A stretch of 64,000 nt of DNA from Lachnospiraceae bacterium (GTDB lineage Bacteria; Bacillota; Clostridia; Lachnospirales; Lachnospiraceae), in contig JAFUYB010000058.1 in assembly GCA_017470735.1 (NCBI GenBank), positions 1 through 64,000 of the forward strand, in the 5' to 3' direction. Both the position numbers and the translations under genes were made by a program. How positions within the stretch are numbered: the first letter of the stretch is position 1; the number at the start of each line of letters is the position of its first letter. The notes under the pieces are model-generated. The model ran no database searches. It was not told the origin of the DNA and saw only the letters and a program-made list of their open reading frames with translations. Of this stretch, positions 9,046 to 18,518 are shown one piece after another.

Positions 9046-9073
9046 AAAAAAAGACCGCCCGAAACGAGCAGTC
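9046..9073 (-). terminator. Intrinsic terminator between rpmF and plsX
   Basis: On the minus strand a 9-bp stem GACTGCTCG / CGGGCGGTC (two or three G-U pairs, 3-nt loop) is followed by seven T residues (9046-9052). It would end or attenuate the DUF177-rpmF transcript before plsX. Confidence 0.75.
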
Positions 9074-9104
9074 CCTTTTCAACCATGACTCATATCAAAT
9101 CCTA

Positions 9105-9284
9105 TCAGTCAACGGCAATGATCTCGCGCTTGTTGTAGGAACCGCAGTTCTTGCAAACGCGATGCGGCATCATAAGCTGACCGCACTTAGAGCATTTGAC
9201 CAAAGTCGGAGCCGTCATCTTCCAATTGGCTCTCCTCTTGTCTCTTCTCGCTTTGGAAGATTTGTTCTTCGGGCAGATTGACAT
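9105..9284 (-). CDS. rpmF: 50S ribosomal protein L32
   Basis: 59 residues: begins MSICPKNKSSKARRDKRRAN and contains a four-cysteine zinc ribbon (Cys31, Cys34, Cys44, Cys47 in CSKCGQLMMPHRVCKNCG). Small component of the large ribosomal subunit. Ribosome binding site GGAGGTGTAAAG overlaps the TAA stop of the DUF177 gene (9287-9289), so the two genes are translationally linked. All four cysteines are present, so this is the zinc-containing form. Confidence 0.96.
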   Translation of the reverse strand: MSICPKNKSSKARRDKRRANWKMTAPTLVKCSKCGQLMMPHRVCKNCGSYNKREIIAVD

Positions 9285-9286
9285 CT

Positions 9287-9805
9287 TTACACCTCCTTGA
9301 AAACATCTAAAAACTTCTGCATGCGCGGATCCGGCACGAACCGGTCACAGCCGCATTCACCTTCATTTAAATTCTGACCGCATTTCGGGCAGAGTCCCTT
9401 GCACTCCGGATCGCACAATACCTTGGATGGCAGCTCTGTCAATATTTCCGCGCCGAGCAGCGTCTCCACATCCAGTATCCCGTCCGTCAGTGCCGCGAGC
9501 GGATCATCCTCATCGTCTAATACCGCTTCATCCGCCACCGAAAAGATCAGATCGATCGCAAGCGAAAGCTCCCTCTCCACATCGGAAAGACATCTGCCGC
9601 AGGGCATTACGACCGTCGCCGTGGTGCGCCCCTGAACAGCCAGCTCATCTCCCTCCAGCAGGCAGCAGGTCAGCACAAAATCCTCGATCCGTTTCAGCCC
9701 GTAAGCCTCCTGCGGTATCCGCTCCTTGTCCAGTTCGGCGAATGCCACGGCAACCTCGACCGGTTGGTCCTTTTGCCCCGCAATCTCGGATAAATTGATC
9801 TGCAT
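9287..9805 (-). CDS. DUF177 (YceD-type) family protein
   Basis: 172 residues. The family is almost always encoded immediately before rpmF, as here, and has been linked to large-subunit rRNA metabolism, but its molecular role is not settled. The N-terminal part is a mixed alpha/beta domain; the last 45 residues hold a cysteine cluster (CDPECKGLCPKCGQ and a later CGCD) that looks like a zinc site, followed by the family-typical ending DPRMQKFLDVF. Transcribed from the consensus promoter at 9835-9863. Confidence 0.9.
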   Translation of the reverse strand: MQINLSEIAGQKDQPVEVAVAFAELDKERIPQEAYGLKRIEDFVLTCCLLEGDELAVQGRTTATVVMPCGRCLSDVERELSLAIDLIFSVADEAVLDDEDDPLAALTDGILDVETLLGAEILTELPSKVLCDPECKGLCPKCGQNLNEGECGCDRFVPDPRMQKFLDVFKEV

Positions 9806-9834
9806 ATTGGTTCTCCCTCGTTTGCAACGCTACA

Positions 9835-9863
9835 ATTATACAGATATGGGGGTGGATTGTCAA
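9835..9863 (-). promoter_or_regulatory. Perfect consensus sigma-A promoter for the DUF177-rpmF operon
   Basis: Minus strand TTGACA (9858-9863), exactly 17 bp, then TATAAT (9835-9840), about 30 bases before the DUF177 start. Probably drives DUF177-rpmF and, with read-through, plsX-acpP-rnc-smc-ftsY. Confidence 0.85.
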
Positions 9864-9874
9864 CTGAAAAAACT

Positions 9875-11065
9875 TTACTTCACCAATGCCACCGTCTCCC
9901 GCGCGATCGCCAGCTCTTCGTTGGTCGGGATCACATACACCGCCACCTTGGAATCATCGGTGGAAATCTTAATCTCCTCACCGTGCGTGTCGTTTGCCGC
10001 CGCATCGAGCGTAATACCCAAAAACTCTAAGCGGTCGCAGACCTTCTTGCGGATGAAGCCCGTATTTTCACCGATCCCGGCCGTAAAGCAGATCACATCC
10101 ACGCCGTTCATCGCCGCCGCATACGAACCGACATACTTTGCCACGCGGTACGCGAACATATCGATCGCAAGCTTCGCTCTCTCATTGCCCTCTGTCGCCG
10201 CCTTTTCCAGATCGCGGAAATCCGAAGACACGCCGGAAATACCCTCGACGCCGGATTTTTTATTCAATACATTCAAGATCCCTGCCATGTCCAGACCTTC
10301 TTTGTTGGCGATAAATTCTACGGCCGACGGATCGATGTCGCCTGACCTCGTGCCCATGATGAGCCCCTCTAACGGGGAAAGACCCATGGACGTATCCACT
10401 GACTTGCCGTGATCCACGGCACAGATGCTCGCCCCGTTTCCCAAATGGCAGACGATCGTCTTTAACGAATTGTAATCCTTGCCCATCACTTCCGCGACAC
10501 GCTTGCTGACAAAACTGTGGGATGTACCGTGGAAGCCGTACTTGCGGACCTTGTATTTCTCATAATATTCATACGGCACGCCATACATATACGCCTCTTT
10601 CGGCATCGTCTGGTGGAATGCCGTATCAAACACGCCGACCATCGGCACGGACGGCATCAGCTCACGGCAGGCATTAATGCCGATGATATTTGCCGGGTTG
10701 TGCAGCGGCGCAAGGTCATTGCACTCCTCAACCGTAGCGATCACCTCATCATTGATCAGTGTCGATGCCGTAAATTTCTCGCCTCCGTGGACGATACGGT
10801 GTCCGATCGCGTCAATCTCATCGAGCGATTTGAGCGCGCCGGTCTTTTCATTGGTCAGCGCGTCAAGCACCATCTGCACTGCCTCTTTATGCGTCGGCAT
10901 CGGAGCGTCCGTGATCTCCTTTTCCCCGCCCCGCGGCTGATAAACAAGCCTTCCGTCAATGCCGATCCGCTCACACAGCCCTTTGGCCAGCACTTCTTCC
11001 GAATCGGAATTGATGACCTGGTACTTCAGCGATGAGCTGCCGCAGTTGATGACTAAAACATTCAT
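9875..11065 (-). CDS. ackA: Acetate kinase
   Basis: 396 residues. Interconverts acetyl phosphate + ADP with acetate + ATP in mixed-acid fermentation. Family landmarks: N-terminal [26 protein letters not shown], the [10 protein letters not shown] loop, [13 protein letters not shown] and the C-terminal ATP-site [11 protein letters not shown]. Full length. No phosphotransacetylase gene is adjacent. It is divergent from tmcAL, whose enzyme consumes acetate, a gene pairing seen in other clostridia. An extended -10 promoter lies in the shared intergenic region. Confidence 0.96.
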   Translation of the reverse strand: MNVLVINCGSSSLKYQVINSDSEEVLAKGLCERIGIDGRLVYQPRGGEKEITDAPMPTHKEAVQMVLDALTNEKTGALKSLDEIDAIGHRIVHGGEKFTASTLINDEVIATVEECNDLAPLHNPANIIGINACRELMPSVPMVGVFDTAFHQTMPKEAYMYGVPYEYYEKYKVRKYGFHGTSHSFVSKRVAEVMGKDYNSLKTIVCHLGNGASICAVDHGKSVDTSMGLSPLEGLIMGTRSGDIDPSAVEFIANKEGLDMAGILNVLNKKSGVEGISGVSSDFRDLEKAATEGNERAKLAIDMFAYRVAKYVGSYAAAMNGVDVICFTAGIGENTGFIRKKVCDRLEFLGITLDAAANDTHGEEIKISTDDSKVAVYVIPTNEELAIARETVALVK

Positions 11066-11101
11066 GAAAACCCTCCCTCATTAAAAATTGACAATAACCT
11101 T

Positions 11102-11130
11102 TTGCCATTATAGCACAAAAGTTGTATAAT
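11102..11130 (+). promoter_or_regulatory. tmcAL promoter
   Basis: TTGCCA (11102-11107), 17-bp spacer, TATAAT (11125-11130), 38 bases before the tmcAL ATG. Its -35 box overlaps the ackA -10 box on the other strand, so the two polymerases would compete. Confidence 0.75.
11107..11112 (-). promoter_or_regulatory. ackA extended -10 element
   Basis: Minus-strand TGCTATAAT (TATAAT at 11107-11112) upstream of ackA; no good -35 box at 17 bp, but the TGn extension can compensate. Confidence 0.6.
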
Positions 11131-11168
11131 GAGAAAAAATCTTTTGACTTTTTGGAGGGGAATGACCC

Positions 11169-12407
11169 ATGTCAGTCATCGGAGTTATCGCAGAATTCAA
11201 TCCTCTGCACAATGGGCATATCGAGCTTTTGAACCATGCAAGGACGGGGCTTAAAGCGGAATATGTCGTCGTCGTGATGAGCGGCGATTTCACGCAGCGG
11301 GGCAATCCCGCCATGATCAGCAAATACGACCGCGCCAAACTCGCGTTAAAGCACGGCGCCGATCTCATTATCGAATTACCCGTGATCGCATCCACAAGCA
11401 GCGCCGAGACCTTTGCCAAATCCGGCATCGCGCATCTGAACGCGACGGGTATCGTTACGCATCTTCTGTTCGGCTGTGAGGATGCCAATATGGAAATGTT
11501 CCGGACTGCCGCCAATCTTGCCAGCAGCGATTCGATGGATTATCACAAGACGATCAATGCCTTTGTCAAGCAGGGCGACTCCTATGCCGTCGCCAGACAA
11601 AAGGCGATCCAGATGCAGCAAAAAGGCGTCGAACTTCCGCCTGACTTTCTGTCCAAGCCCAACAACATCTTAGGCGTGGAATATGTCAAGGCGCTTGCTT
11701 CTGATGTCTACGATATCGAGCCGGTCTGCTATCCCCGCACCAGTTCCGCCCACGACAGCAAAAAGTTAGGAGGCGCGGCCGCATCCGGTTCCGCGATCCG
11801 CAACGCCATGGAGACCAACCAGGCACAGGCAGCCCAGCCGTCGATTCCCGATGACGTAATGAAGCTGCTGCGTTTCAATGCGCAGTTCCGTACCTTGCTC
11901 CGCTCCAGCGACATTTCACAGCTATTGCACTACAAATTGATTTCCAGCGATGATTTTTCGGAATATTTGGATTGCAACGAAGACATTTCCAACAAGATCA
12001 ACAAAATGAAAGACCGTTTTGTGGAATTTGAGAATTTCTGTTCTCTGCTGAAATCCAAGGATCTGACCTATGCGCGGATCAGCAGAGTCCTTTTACATAT
12101 CGCGCTCGGCATCACGGCAGAAGATCGTGACAACCTCGAATTCTGCAACTTTGCCCCTTATCTGCGGATTTTAGGCTTTTCCAAAGCAGGTACAGCGCTT
12201 CTGACCCATATTAAAAATTCCGCCCGGGTGCCGTTTTTCCTGTCACCACAAGGCGGAATGCCGCAGCTGAACACGGTCGAGCAGTCCATCTTAAAAAAGG
12301 ATGTGTATGCCAGCGATGTCTACCGCACACTTCTGACCAGCAAGTCCGGACGGGTATTCCCGACCGAGTTCACGCGCAAATTTGAATTAAAGGATATCAA
12401 CGGATGA
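11169..12407 (+). CDS. tmcAL: tRNA(Met) cytidine acetate ligase TmcAL
   Basis: 412 residues, the only long plus-strand gene in the first 38 kb. TmcAL (formerly YlbM, DUF795) acetylates C34 of the elongator tRNA-Met anticodon, using acetate and ATP. The N-terminus has the nucleotidyltransferase fingerprint: VIAEFNPLHNGH with the HxGH-like motif at residues 14-17, and later VVMSGDFTQRG. Ribosome binding site GGAGGGG 8 bases before the ATG. Its TGA abuts the stop of the convergent purH-type gene with no terminator between. Neighbour ackA links it to acetate supply. Confidence 0.92.
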   Translation: MSVIGVIAEFNPLHNGHIELLNHARTGLKAEYVVVVMSGDFTQRGNPAMISKYDRAKLALKHGADLIIELPVIASTSSAETFAKSGIAHLNATGIVTHLLFGCEDANMEMFRTAANLASSDSMDYHKTINAFVKQGDSYAVARQKAIQMQQKGVELPPDFLSKPNNILGVEYVKALASDVYDIEPVCYPRTSSAHDSKKLGGAAASGSAIRNAMETNQAQAAQPSIPDDVMKLLRFNAQFRTLLRSSDISQLLHYKLISSDDFSEYLDCNEDISNKINKMKDRFVEFENFCSLLKSKDLTYARISRVLLHIALGITAEDRDNLEFCNFAPYLRILGFSKAGTALLTHIKNSARVPFFLSPQGGMPQLNTVEQSILKKDVYASDVYRTLLTSKSGRVFPTEFTRKFELKDING

Positions 12408-13589
12408 TCAGTGATGGAACAGCCGAAGCCCTGTAAACGCCATCACCATCCCATGTCTGTCCGCCGCTTCGATCACGACATCATCGCGGATCGATCCGCC
12501 CGGCTCTGCCACATAGTTTACCCCGCTTCTCGCGGCACGGTCGATGTTGTCGCCAAACGGGAAGAACGCATCCGATCCGAGGCTTACCCCTGCACATTCT
12601 GAAAGAAATGCTTTCTTTTCCTCTGCCGTAAATACCGGCGGTTTTTCCGAAAAGACCCTCTGCCAGGCGCCATCCGCCAATACATCCATATAATCCTCTC
12701 CGATATACAGATCGATCGCGTTGTCCCGGTCTGCCCGACCGACACTATCCAAAAACGGCAATGCCAGCACCTGCGGTGACTGCCGCAAATGCCAGTTGTC
12801 CGCCTTGCTTCCCGCAAGACGCGTACAGTGGATCCGCGACTGCTGACCCGCACCGATCCCGATCGCGCCGCCGTTTTTCACATAACAGACAGAATTGGAC
12901 TGCGTGTATTTTAAGGTGATCATCGAAATCGCCAGATCGTCCTTTGCCGCCTGCGGCAGCTCTTTATTCTGTGTCACAATATTGGAAAAGAACGCATCAT
13001 CGATCACGAGCTCGTTGCGCCCCTGCTCAAAAGTCACGCCGAAGACCTGCTTTTTCTCCAGCTCATCAGGCACATACGACGGATCGATCTCGATGACATT
13101 ATAATTGCCCTTCTTCTTGCTCTTTAATATCTCAAGCGCTTCCGGTTCATAGCCCGGCGCAATGATCCCGTCAGACACTTCCCGCTTGATGATCGTCGCT
13201 GTCGGCACATCGCAGACATCAGACAGCGCGATAAAATCCCCGAAGGAAGACATCCGGTCCGCGCCCCTTGCCCGCGCGTATGCCGAGGCCAGCGGCGTAA
13301 ATTCGGTCTCCAAGTCGTCTACCCAGTAAATCTTCTTTTCCAAATCGGAAAGTTCCCTTCCGATCGCAGCCCCCGCAGGCGATACATGCTTAAATGAAGT
13401 CGCTGCCGCGACCCCTGTCGCCCGTTTCAGCTCCGATACAAGCTGCCAGCCGTTAAACGCGTCCAAAAAATTGATATAGCCCGGCTTTCCATTCAGCACC
13501 GTAATCGGCAGGTCGCTCCCATCCTCCATATAGATCTTTGATGGCTTCTGATTCGGATTACAGCCGTATTTCAATTCAAATTCTTTCAT
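12408..13589 (-). CDS. purH: AICAR transformylase (PurH C-terminal domain only)
   Basis: 393 residues from ATG 13589, which is better spaced from the AGGAAAGGAA box than the ATG at 13601. Formylates AICAR to FAICAR with 10-formyl-THF, the penultimate purine step. Key family stretches are [22 protein letters not shown], and [15 protein letters not shown]. Canonical PurH is about 510 residues with an N-terminal IMP cyclohydrolase domain; that domain is missing here and its activity is supplied by the next upstream gene, a PurO-type protein. The two genes are 32 bases apart and presumably form one operon performing the last two steps to IMP. Confidence 0.9.
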   Translation of the reverse strand: MKEFELKYGCNPNQKPSKIYMEDGSDLPITVLNGKPGYINFLDAFNGWQLVSELKRATGVAAATSFKHVSPAGAAIGRELSDLEKKIYWVDDLETEFTPLASAYARARGADRMSSFGDFIALSDVCDVPTATIIKREVSDGIIAPGYEPEALEILKSKKKGNYNVIEIDPSYVPDELEKKQVFGVTFEQGRNELVIDDAFFSNIVTQNKELPQAAKDDLAISMITLKYTQSNSVCYVKNGGAIGIGAGQQSRIHCTRLAGSKADNWHLRQSPQVLALPFLDSVGRADRDNAIDLYIGEDYMDVLADGAWQRVFSEKPPVFTAEEKKAFLSECAGVSLGSDAFFPFGDNIDRAARSGVNYVAEPGGSIRDDVVIEAADRHGMVMAFTGLRLFHH

Positions 13590-13621
13590 AATCTCACACA
13601 TTTCCTTTCCTGCTCATCAGC

Positions 13622-14335
13622 TTACTGGTTTTTATTTACAATCCTCGTCTCCCACTGTCCGCTTGCGATATCGATATACCTCACAAACAGCGATACCTTG
13701 TTCTCCTCGTTCAGGCTCTTCCAGATCATCTGCGTCATCCGGTCGATATCCCCGTCGATGATGACCCGTTTCGGCTCTCCCTCGAAGCTCGGCAGCGGAT
13801 CGCCGTCCGATAAGTATGTGTGCAGGAAGCGTCCCTCTCCCGGCCGCGGATTGTCATAGGCAAAGGTAAAACGGTTCACCGACTCCGGATTCCCATTGTC
13901 GCTCTTTAAAATCGACATCGCATAATTGTATGACCCGTCCACAAAATGTAAGATACCCGAAATGCGCGGCGTGTAATTCGGCCCGTCCGGCTCAAAGGTG
14001 CGGCTCCGCAGCGCCTGCTCAAAAGTCAGCTGCCGGTCCATGCCCTCAAAAATCGTATCGGTCTGGTCACCGTTCGTCACGATCGTCTTGTTGCCAAGCA
14101 CCCGTACCGGTGAATAAATGATCAGGCTCGGATCCTCCATCTTGGATTCATCAAAAGCCTTTGTCCGGATGCCGTCGCCATCCTCGACAAAAATACGGTT
14201 GCGGCTGTTGGCGCTCCGTCCCATAATAAAATAAGCAACCACCGCTTTGCTGCCGTCCGCGCTGCGTCCGATCACAATCCCTCTGCCCGGATACGCATTG
14301 TTCTGCAGCTCATTTCCCAAATCCCGTCTCTCCAT
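13622..14335 (-). CDS. purO: IMP cyclohydrolase, PurO-type
   Basis: 237 residues from ATG 14335, chosen for its AGGAGG ribosome binding site; the ATG at 14365 lacks one. Matches the PurO-like IMP cyclohydrolase family first known from archaea: NAYPGRGIVIGRS, AYFIMGRSANSRNR, and FEQALRSRTFEPDGPNYTPR. It would close the ring of FAICAR to give IMP. Placed immediately before the free-standing transformylase domain, so together they replace bifunctional PurH. Recognition is by motif memory, without a search. Confidence 0.85.
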   Translation of the reverse strand: MERRDLGNELQNNAYPGRGIVIGRSADGSKAVVAYFIMGRSANSRNRIFVEDGDGIRTKAFDESKMEDPSLIIYSPVRVLGNKTIVTNGDQTDTIFEGMDRQLTFEQALRSRTFEPDGPNYTPRISGILHFVDGSYNYAMSILKSDNGNPESVNRFTFAYDNPRPGEGRFLHTYLSDGDPLPSFEGEPKRVIIDGDIDRMTQMIWKSLNEENKVSLFVRYIDIASGQWETRIVNKNQ

Positions 14336-14434
14336 AATTCGTTTCCTCCTAATATTAATGATCAAACCCTCAATTTCATCTAATGACTAGCATTGCAATG
14401 GTATCCTATCGCAGAGCGTCTGCCCATAAATATT

Positions 14435-15118
14435 CTATTGCAACCGCCAATCAATCATCCCTACACCATTCGCCTCCAAAAACGCATTGGCCTGCGAAAA
14501 ATGCTTGCACCCAAAGAATCCGCGGTATGCCGAAAGCGGCGACGGATGCGGCGCGCGCAGCACCAGATGCTTCGGATTGTTTAAAAGCGATGCTTTCCCC
14601 TGGGCGAAGCCTCCCCACAGCAAAAAGACAACCGGGGCATCCTTTTGATTGATGTGCGAGATCACGGCATCCGTAAAGGTCTGCCAGCCAAGCCCGCTGT
14701 GTGAATTTGCCGCGCCCCGGCGGACTGTCAGCGTCGCATTCAAAAGGAGCACGCCCTGCTTTGCCCACGCCGTCAGATTGCCATGTGCCGCAGGCGCAAT
14801 GCCCAGATCGTCCGAAAGCTCCTGATAAATGTTCACCAGCGACGGCGGCAGATCAACACCCTCCGGCACGCTAAAACACATGCCCATTGCCTGACCGGGC
14901 TCATGATAGGGATCCTGCCCTAAAATCACTGCCTTGACCTCTCCATACGGCGTCTGCTCAAAAGCGTTGAACACCTTGTCCACCGGCGGATAGACCGTAT
15001 GATTGGCGTACTCCTGTCCGATCTTGCGATTCAGTTCTTTAAAATACGGCTTGACGCACTCCTCCTTAAAAAAGGGACGCCAGTCGTTCTGCGGCATTTT
15101 CGCCTTTTGTGTACTCAT
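14435..15118 (-). CDS. ung: Uracil-DNA glycosylase (family 1)
   Basis: 227 residues. Removes uracil from DNA to start base excision repair. The catalytic motif GQDPYH (67-72, Asp69 activates water) and the DNA-intercalating loop [13 protein letters not shown] are both intact, together with [10 protein letters not shown]. Its ATG overlaps the hisF TGA (ATGA), so translation is coupled to hisF although the functions are unrelated. Confidence 0.95.
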   Translation of the reverse strand: MSTQKAKMPQNDWRPFFKEECVKPYFKELNRKIGQEYANHTVYPPVDKVFNAFEQTPYGEVKAVILGQDPYHEPGQAMGMCFSVPEGVDLPPSLVNIYQELSDDLGIAPAAHGNLTAWAKQGVLLLNATLTVRRGAANSHSGLGWQTFTDAVISHINQKDAPVVFLLWGGFAQGKASLLNNPKHLVLRAPHPSPLSAYRGFFGCKHFSQANAFLEANGVGMIDWRLQ

Positions 15119-15876
15119 AACCGCACCGGAACCTTTCTGTCTCTGAGATATTCCTTTACTTCGCGTATCGTCAGCTCCTTGTAATGAAACAGCGATGCCG
15201 CCAGCGCCGCCGAAGCGTCTGCCTTTTCCAGCGCGTCATAGAAATCCTCCGCGCTTCCCGCGCCGCCGGACGCGATCACCGGAATCGAAACAGCGTCCGT
15301 CACCGCCTTGGTCAGTGCCAGGTCATAGCCATCCTTTGTCCCGTCACAGTCCATGCTCGTCAGCAGAATCTCCCCGGCACCCAGGCTTTCCGCACGGACT
15401 GCCCACTCGACGGCATCGATGCCCATATCGATCCTGCCGCCGTGCTTGTAGATATTCCAGCCGTCACCCGTCTCCCGCCGCTTTGCGTCGATGGCAACTA
15501 CCACGCACTGGCTCCCGAACACCTCTGCCGCATCAGCGATCAGCCGTGGATTGTCGATTGCCGCTGAGTTGACCGATACCTTATCCGCCCCCTCGCGCAG
15601 AATCGCACGGAAATCATCTACTGTCCGTATCCCGCCTCCGACCGTAAACGGAATAAACACTTTTTCGGCAACGCGCCGTACCATATCGACCACCGTGCCG
15701 CGCTGGTCGCTGGATGCCGTAATATCCAAAAACACCAGCTCATCCGCGCCTGCCTCATCATACGCCCCGGCAGCCTCAACCGGATCACCGGCATCGATGA
15801 GATCGACAAACTGTATTCCCTTTACCACTCTGCCGTCTTTGACATCGAGGCAGGGGATGATTCTTTTCGTAAACAT
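15115..15876 (-). CDS. hisF: Imidazole glycerol phosphate synthase, cyclase subunit
   Basis: 253 residues, a beta/alpha barrel that uses ammonia from HisH and PRFAR to make IGP and AICAR. Catalytic Asp11 ([15 protein letters not shown]) and Asp130-region (VVVAIDAKR) are present, as is the phosphate-binding GGAGSAEDF. Directly follows hisH. The AICAR by-product feeds the purH-type transformylase encoded 2 kb away. No other his genes lie in the window. Confidence 0.95.
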   Translation of the reverse strand: MFTKRIIPCLDVKDGRVVKGIQFVDLIDAGDPVEAAGAYDEAGADELVFLDITASSDQRGTVVDMVRRVAEKVFIPFTVGGGIRTVDDFRAILREGADKVSVNSAAIDNPRLIADAAEVFGSQCVVVAIDAKRRETGDGWNIYKHGGRIDMGIDAVEWAVRAESLGAGEILLTSMDCDGTKDGYDLALTKAVTDAVSIPVIASGGAGSAEDFYDALEKADASAALAASLFHYKELTIREVKEYLRDRKVPVRL

Positions 15877-15910
15877 TATGCTCCTTCACATACGGCTCTT
15901 CTTTTAGAAA

Positions 15911-16519
15911 CTAAACCGCAAGAAAATTCTTCAAAATCGCCAGCCCCGTCTTCCCGCTTTTTTCCGGATGGAACTGTGTCGCAAACACATTTCCCGATTC
16001 CACCGAAGCGTCAATCTCCACGCCGTAAGCAGTCCGCGCACGCACGATCGCCGCGTCCTCGGCCTTCAGGTAATAGGAATGGACGAAATAAACGAAAGGC
16101 TCTTCTCCAACTCCGTCAAAAAGCCTTCCCTCATTGGGAAATGTCAGACTGTTCCAGCCGATATGCGGCACGCGCAGACCGCCTTCCTCCGGTATCCGCA
16201 AAATCCGGCCGGATAAAACACCAAGCCCCGCCACATTCGGACTTTCCTCGCTTTCTTCAAATAAAAGCTGCAGTCCCAGACAGATCCCCAGAAACGGCCT
16301 GCCGCTGTCCGCTACCGTCCGGACAACATCATCAAGCCCACGCTCAATAAGCCGCTCCATCGCGCTGCCGAAAGCGCCGACGCCCGGCAGGATCACCCGG
16401 TCCGCCGCAAGAATTTCGCTGCCGTCCCCGGTCACCTTCACGGTCTCACCGCTGAGAGCCTCGCAGGCTTTCTGCACGCTTTTGATGTTGCCCGCATCAT
16501 AATCAATGATCGCTATCAT
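15911..16519 (-). CDS. hisH: Imidazole glycerol phosphate synthase, glutaminase subunit
   Basis: 202 residues from ATG 16519 (GGAACGAAA just upstream; start MIAIIDYDAGN is typical). Class I amidotransferase supplying ammonia to HisF: nucleophile Cys80 in FLGICLGLQLLFE, oxyanion segment PGVGAFG, and the His-Glu pair in FHPEKSG. Forms a pair with hisF downstream (34-base gap). Confidence 0.95.
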   Translation of the reverse strand: MIAIIDYDAGNIKSVQKACEALSGETVKVTGDGSEILAADRVILPGVGAFGSAMERLIERGLDDVVRTVADSGRPFLGICLGLQLLFEESEESPNVAGLGVLSGRILRIPEEGGLRVPHIGWNSLTFPNEGRLFDGVGEEPFVYFVHSYYLKAEDAAIVRARTAYGVEIDASVESGNVFATQFHPEKSGKTGLAILKNFLAV

Positions 16520-16558
16520 TTTCGTTCCTTTTTTCTCACACGCCGTCATCAGCCGCCA

Positions 16559-18358
16559 TCAATATCTCTCCTCCAGTCCGGCATCCCGGATGATCTTCTG
16601 CAGTGCTGCCGTGTAATCCTTACGCGTGTTGTTGCGGTAGAGATCCACAGCTTCACCGACAGTCATGCTGAACCGCTTGTTCAGTTCTTTCTCAAGCATC
16701 TGCCCGTACTCGCCATATTCTTCTGTGATCCCCAGCTCATTTGCTTTTTCCTCATTCTGCTGGAAAAAATACACCCCAGAGATCAGGCTGTCCAGCGCCA
16801 TCTGGTAATTGCTGCGGATTGAATAAAGATCCAATCCGGACTCCGTCTCCTGTCCGCTGTCCATGCAGACAAGATATTCATTCTGTTTGGTCTGCATATA
16901 TGCCATCAGCTTGGCTCTGTTGCGCAGCTTTTTCGCGTCGCCGTCCAGATCGCTCCTGCCCATCAGTATCCCATAAGCATCACTGTACTCTTTCTTGTCA
17001 TACGCCTTGTTCGCTGCTGAAATCTGCATCTGATAGCCGAGCACATTCGTCATAATGTTTACCGATCCGACAATCGAAAACGCAAACAGCAGAAACACGA
17101 TAATCACCGGAATCGGGATCTTCGGCGACCGCTCCTTCGGCTTTTTCTTTTTTTTGGGCTTTGCCGCCTTTTCCGCTTGCTTTTTCTTCTTTTCCTCGGC
17201 TTTCTTTTTCTTTTCTTCTTCCTTTGCTTTCTTCTTGGCGTCCGCCTCTTCCTTTTTCTTCTTTTTCGCCTCTTCCTTTTCTTTCTTTAGGCGTGCCTTC
17301 TTCTCTTCCTTTGTCTCGCCGCCTTCCTCATCTTCGTCCTCATCCTCATCGTCCTCTTCGTCCTCATCCTCGTCGTCTTCTTCTCCTTCTTTCTTTTTGA
17401 AGATGCCCGTCACGGCTCCAAGGATTTTCTGGATGATATTCGGCTTTGCTTCCTCGCCTTCTTCTCCGCTTTCACCTGCTTCACCGGATCCTCCGGAAGC
17501 GCCTTCCGCGGATGCCCCCTCAGAATCTTCCGAGCCTTCAACACCCTCGCCGCCTTCGGCAACGCCTTCCGCTGCCGCCTCAAATGCTTCGCGTCCTTCC
17601 TCTAATTCAGTCGCTTCCTCATCCGATGTCAGCAGGTCTCCGATATCCATCAGATCCCCTTCGCCCTCGCCGGCAAGCATATCCATCAGATCCATGCCCT
17701 CGCCGGATTCGTCCATCAGAGGCACTTCCTGCGCGGAAGTATCCTCCCCAATGGAAATATCGGTCGGAATGTCAAGCGGAACTTCCTCATCACCTGCTGG
17801 GGAAGCTTCAGCTGTCTCTATGGGGATATCATCCGCACTATCATCCGTCTCCGGCAGAATATCATCTCCGCCAGTCGCAACCCTTTTTGCTTCCGATACA
17901 ATATTGGCAATACCGGACAGCACAGCATCCGCAGGCGACTGCTCCTCTTCATCTTCGTCTAACAGCCCGTTCGCAAAAAAATCGTCATCATCATCCGCAT
18001 CCGGTGAGTCCATCTCATCATCCAGCCGGAATTCATCATCGGCGTCACTCCGAAGCTCCCGTTCAAAGGAGCGGATCACCTCATCCGCGTCTCCCATTGA
18101 GAGTTCATCCTCAAAAGAGCGCAGAAAATCCTCTTCCGAATGCCGTCGTTCTCTGCGGTTACGCTTCTGCTCCCGACGGTATGAGTTCAATCCCGTCGCT
18201 TCCATGAAATCGTCATCCGGGCGCACACGGCTTCTGCCGCGCCTTTCCTCCCGGCGCGAACGATTCCTTGTACCGCGGTCATTCGGCCGGTCATCTTCAT
18301 TTTTTGCCTGTGTTATGGAATCCAACAGCCCGTCCAAATAATCCTCTGTATTGGCCAT
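16559..18358 (-). CDS. Large acidic/charged single-pass membrane protein, function unknown
   Basis: 599 residues from ATG 18358 (AGAGGAGGAACACAT upstream). I do not recognise a named family. Order: an N-terminal charged segment (MANTEDYLDGLLDSITQAKN), about 300 residues very rich in Asp, Glu and Ser, a Lys/Glu-rich stretch with runs such as EEAKKKKKEEADAKKKAKEE, one transmembrane helix near residues 415-440 (IPVIIVFLLFAFSIVG), then a helical C-terminal domain of about 160 residues. The first part is probably cytoplasmic and disordered and the C-terminal domain outside, but topology is inference. Neighbour cheV and the DUF-lipoprotein gene are on the same strand; a link to chemotaxis is possible but unsupported. 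The reverse strand here is a long Ser-rich shadow frame caused by the repeat-like codons. Confidence 0.75.
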   Translation of the reverse strand: MANTEDYLDGLLDSITQAKNEDDRPNDRGTRNRSRREERRGRSRVRPDDDFMEATGLNSYRREQKRNRRERRHSEEDFLRSFEDELSMGDADEVIRSFERELRSDADDEFRLDDEMDSPDADDDDDFFANGLLDEDEEEQSPADAVLSGIANIVSEAKRVATGGDDILPETDDSADDIPIETAEASPAGDEEVPLDIPTDISIGEDTSAQEVPLMDESGEGMDLMDMLAGEGEGDLMDIGDLLTSDEEATELEEGREAFEAAAEGVAEGGEGVEGSEDSEGASAEGASGGSGEAGESGEEGEEAKPNIIQKILGAVTGIFKKKEGEEDDEDEDEEDDEDEDEDEEGGETKEEKKARLKKEKEEAKKKKKEEADAKKKAKEEEKKKKAEEKKKKQAEKAAKPKKKKKPKERSPKIPIPVIIVFLLFAFSIVGSVNIMTNVLGYQMQISAANKAYDKKEYSDAYGILMGRSDLDGDAKKLRNRAKLMAYMQTKQNEYLVCMDSGQETESGLDLYSIRSNYQMALDSLISGVYFFQQNEEKANELGITEEYGEYGQMLEKELNKRFSMTVGEAVDLYRNNTRKDYTAALQKIIRDAGLEERY

Positions 18359-18456
18359 ATGTGTTCCTCCTCTGCGACTCTTAGCAATGGGCAAATCGCC
18401 TGTACTATCGTGCTTGAATTTATATCGCGCACTTTGCGCCATTTTCAAATGCGCTT

Positions 18457-18491
18457 ATTATAATACAAGGGATGTGAAATGTTCACATCCC
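18457..18491 (-). promoter_or_regulatory. cheV terminator hairpin overlapping the promoter of the 599-residue protein
   Basis: A perfect 10-bp stem GGGATGTGAA / TTCACATCCC (18469-18478 and 18482-18491, loop ATG) follows cheV and can act as its terminator. Its minus-strand arm contains TGAACA (18480-18485), 17 bp before TATAAT (18457-18462), a possible promoter for the downstream gene. Confidence 0.5.
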
Positions 18492-18518
18492 TTTCCCTGC
18501 CGTAAACTGCTCTGTCAA

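Noticed and set aside
17055-18341. 428-codon Ser/Phe-rich plus-strand frame
   Set aside because: It is the antisense shadow of the Asp/Glu/Lys-rich membrane protein gene; composition is purely the mirror of GAA/GAT/AAA codons and no ribosome binding site fits.
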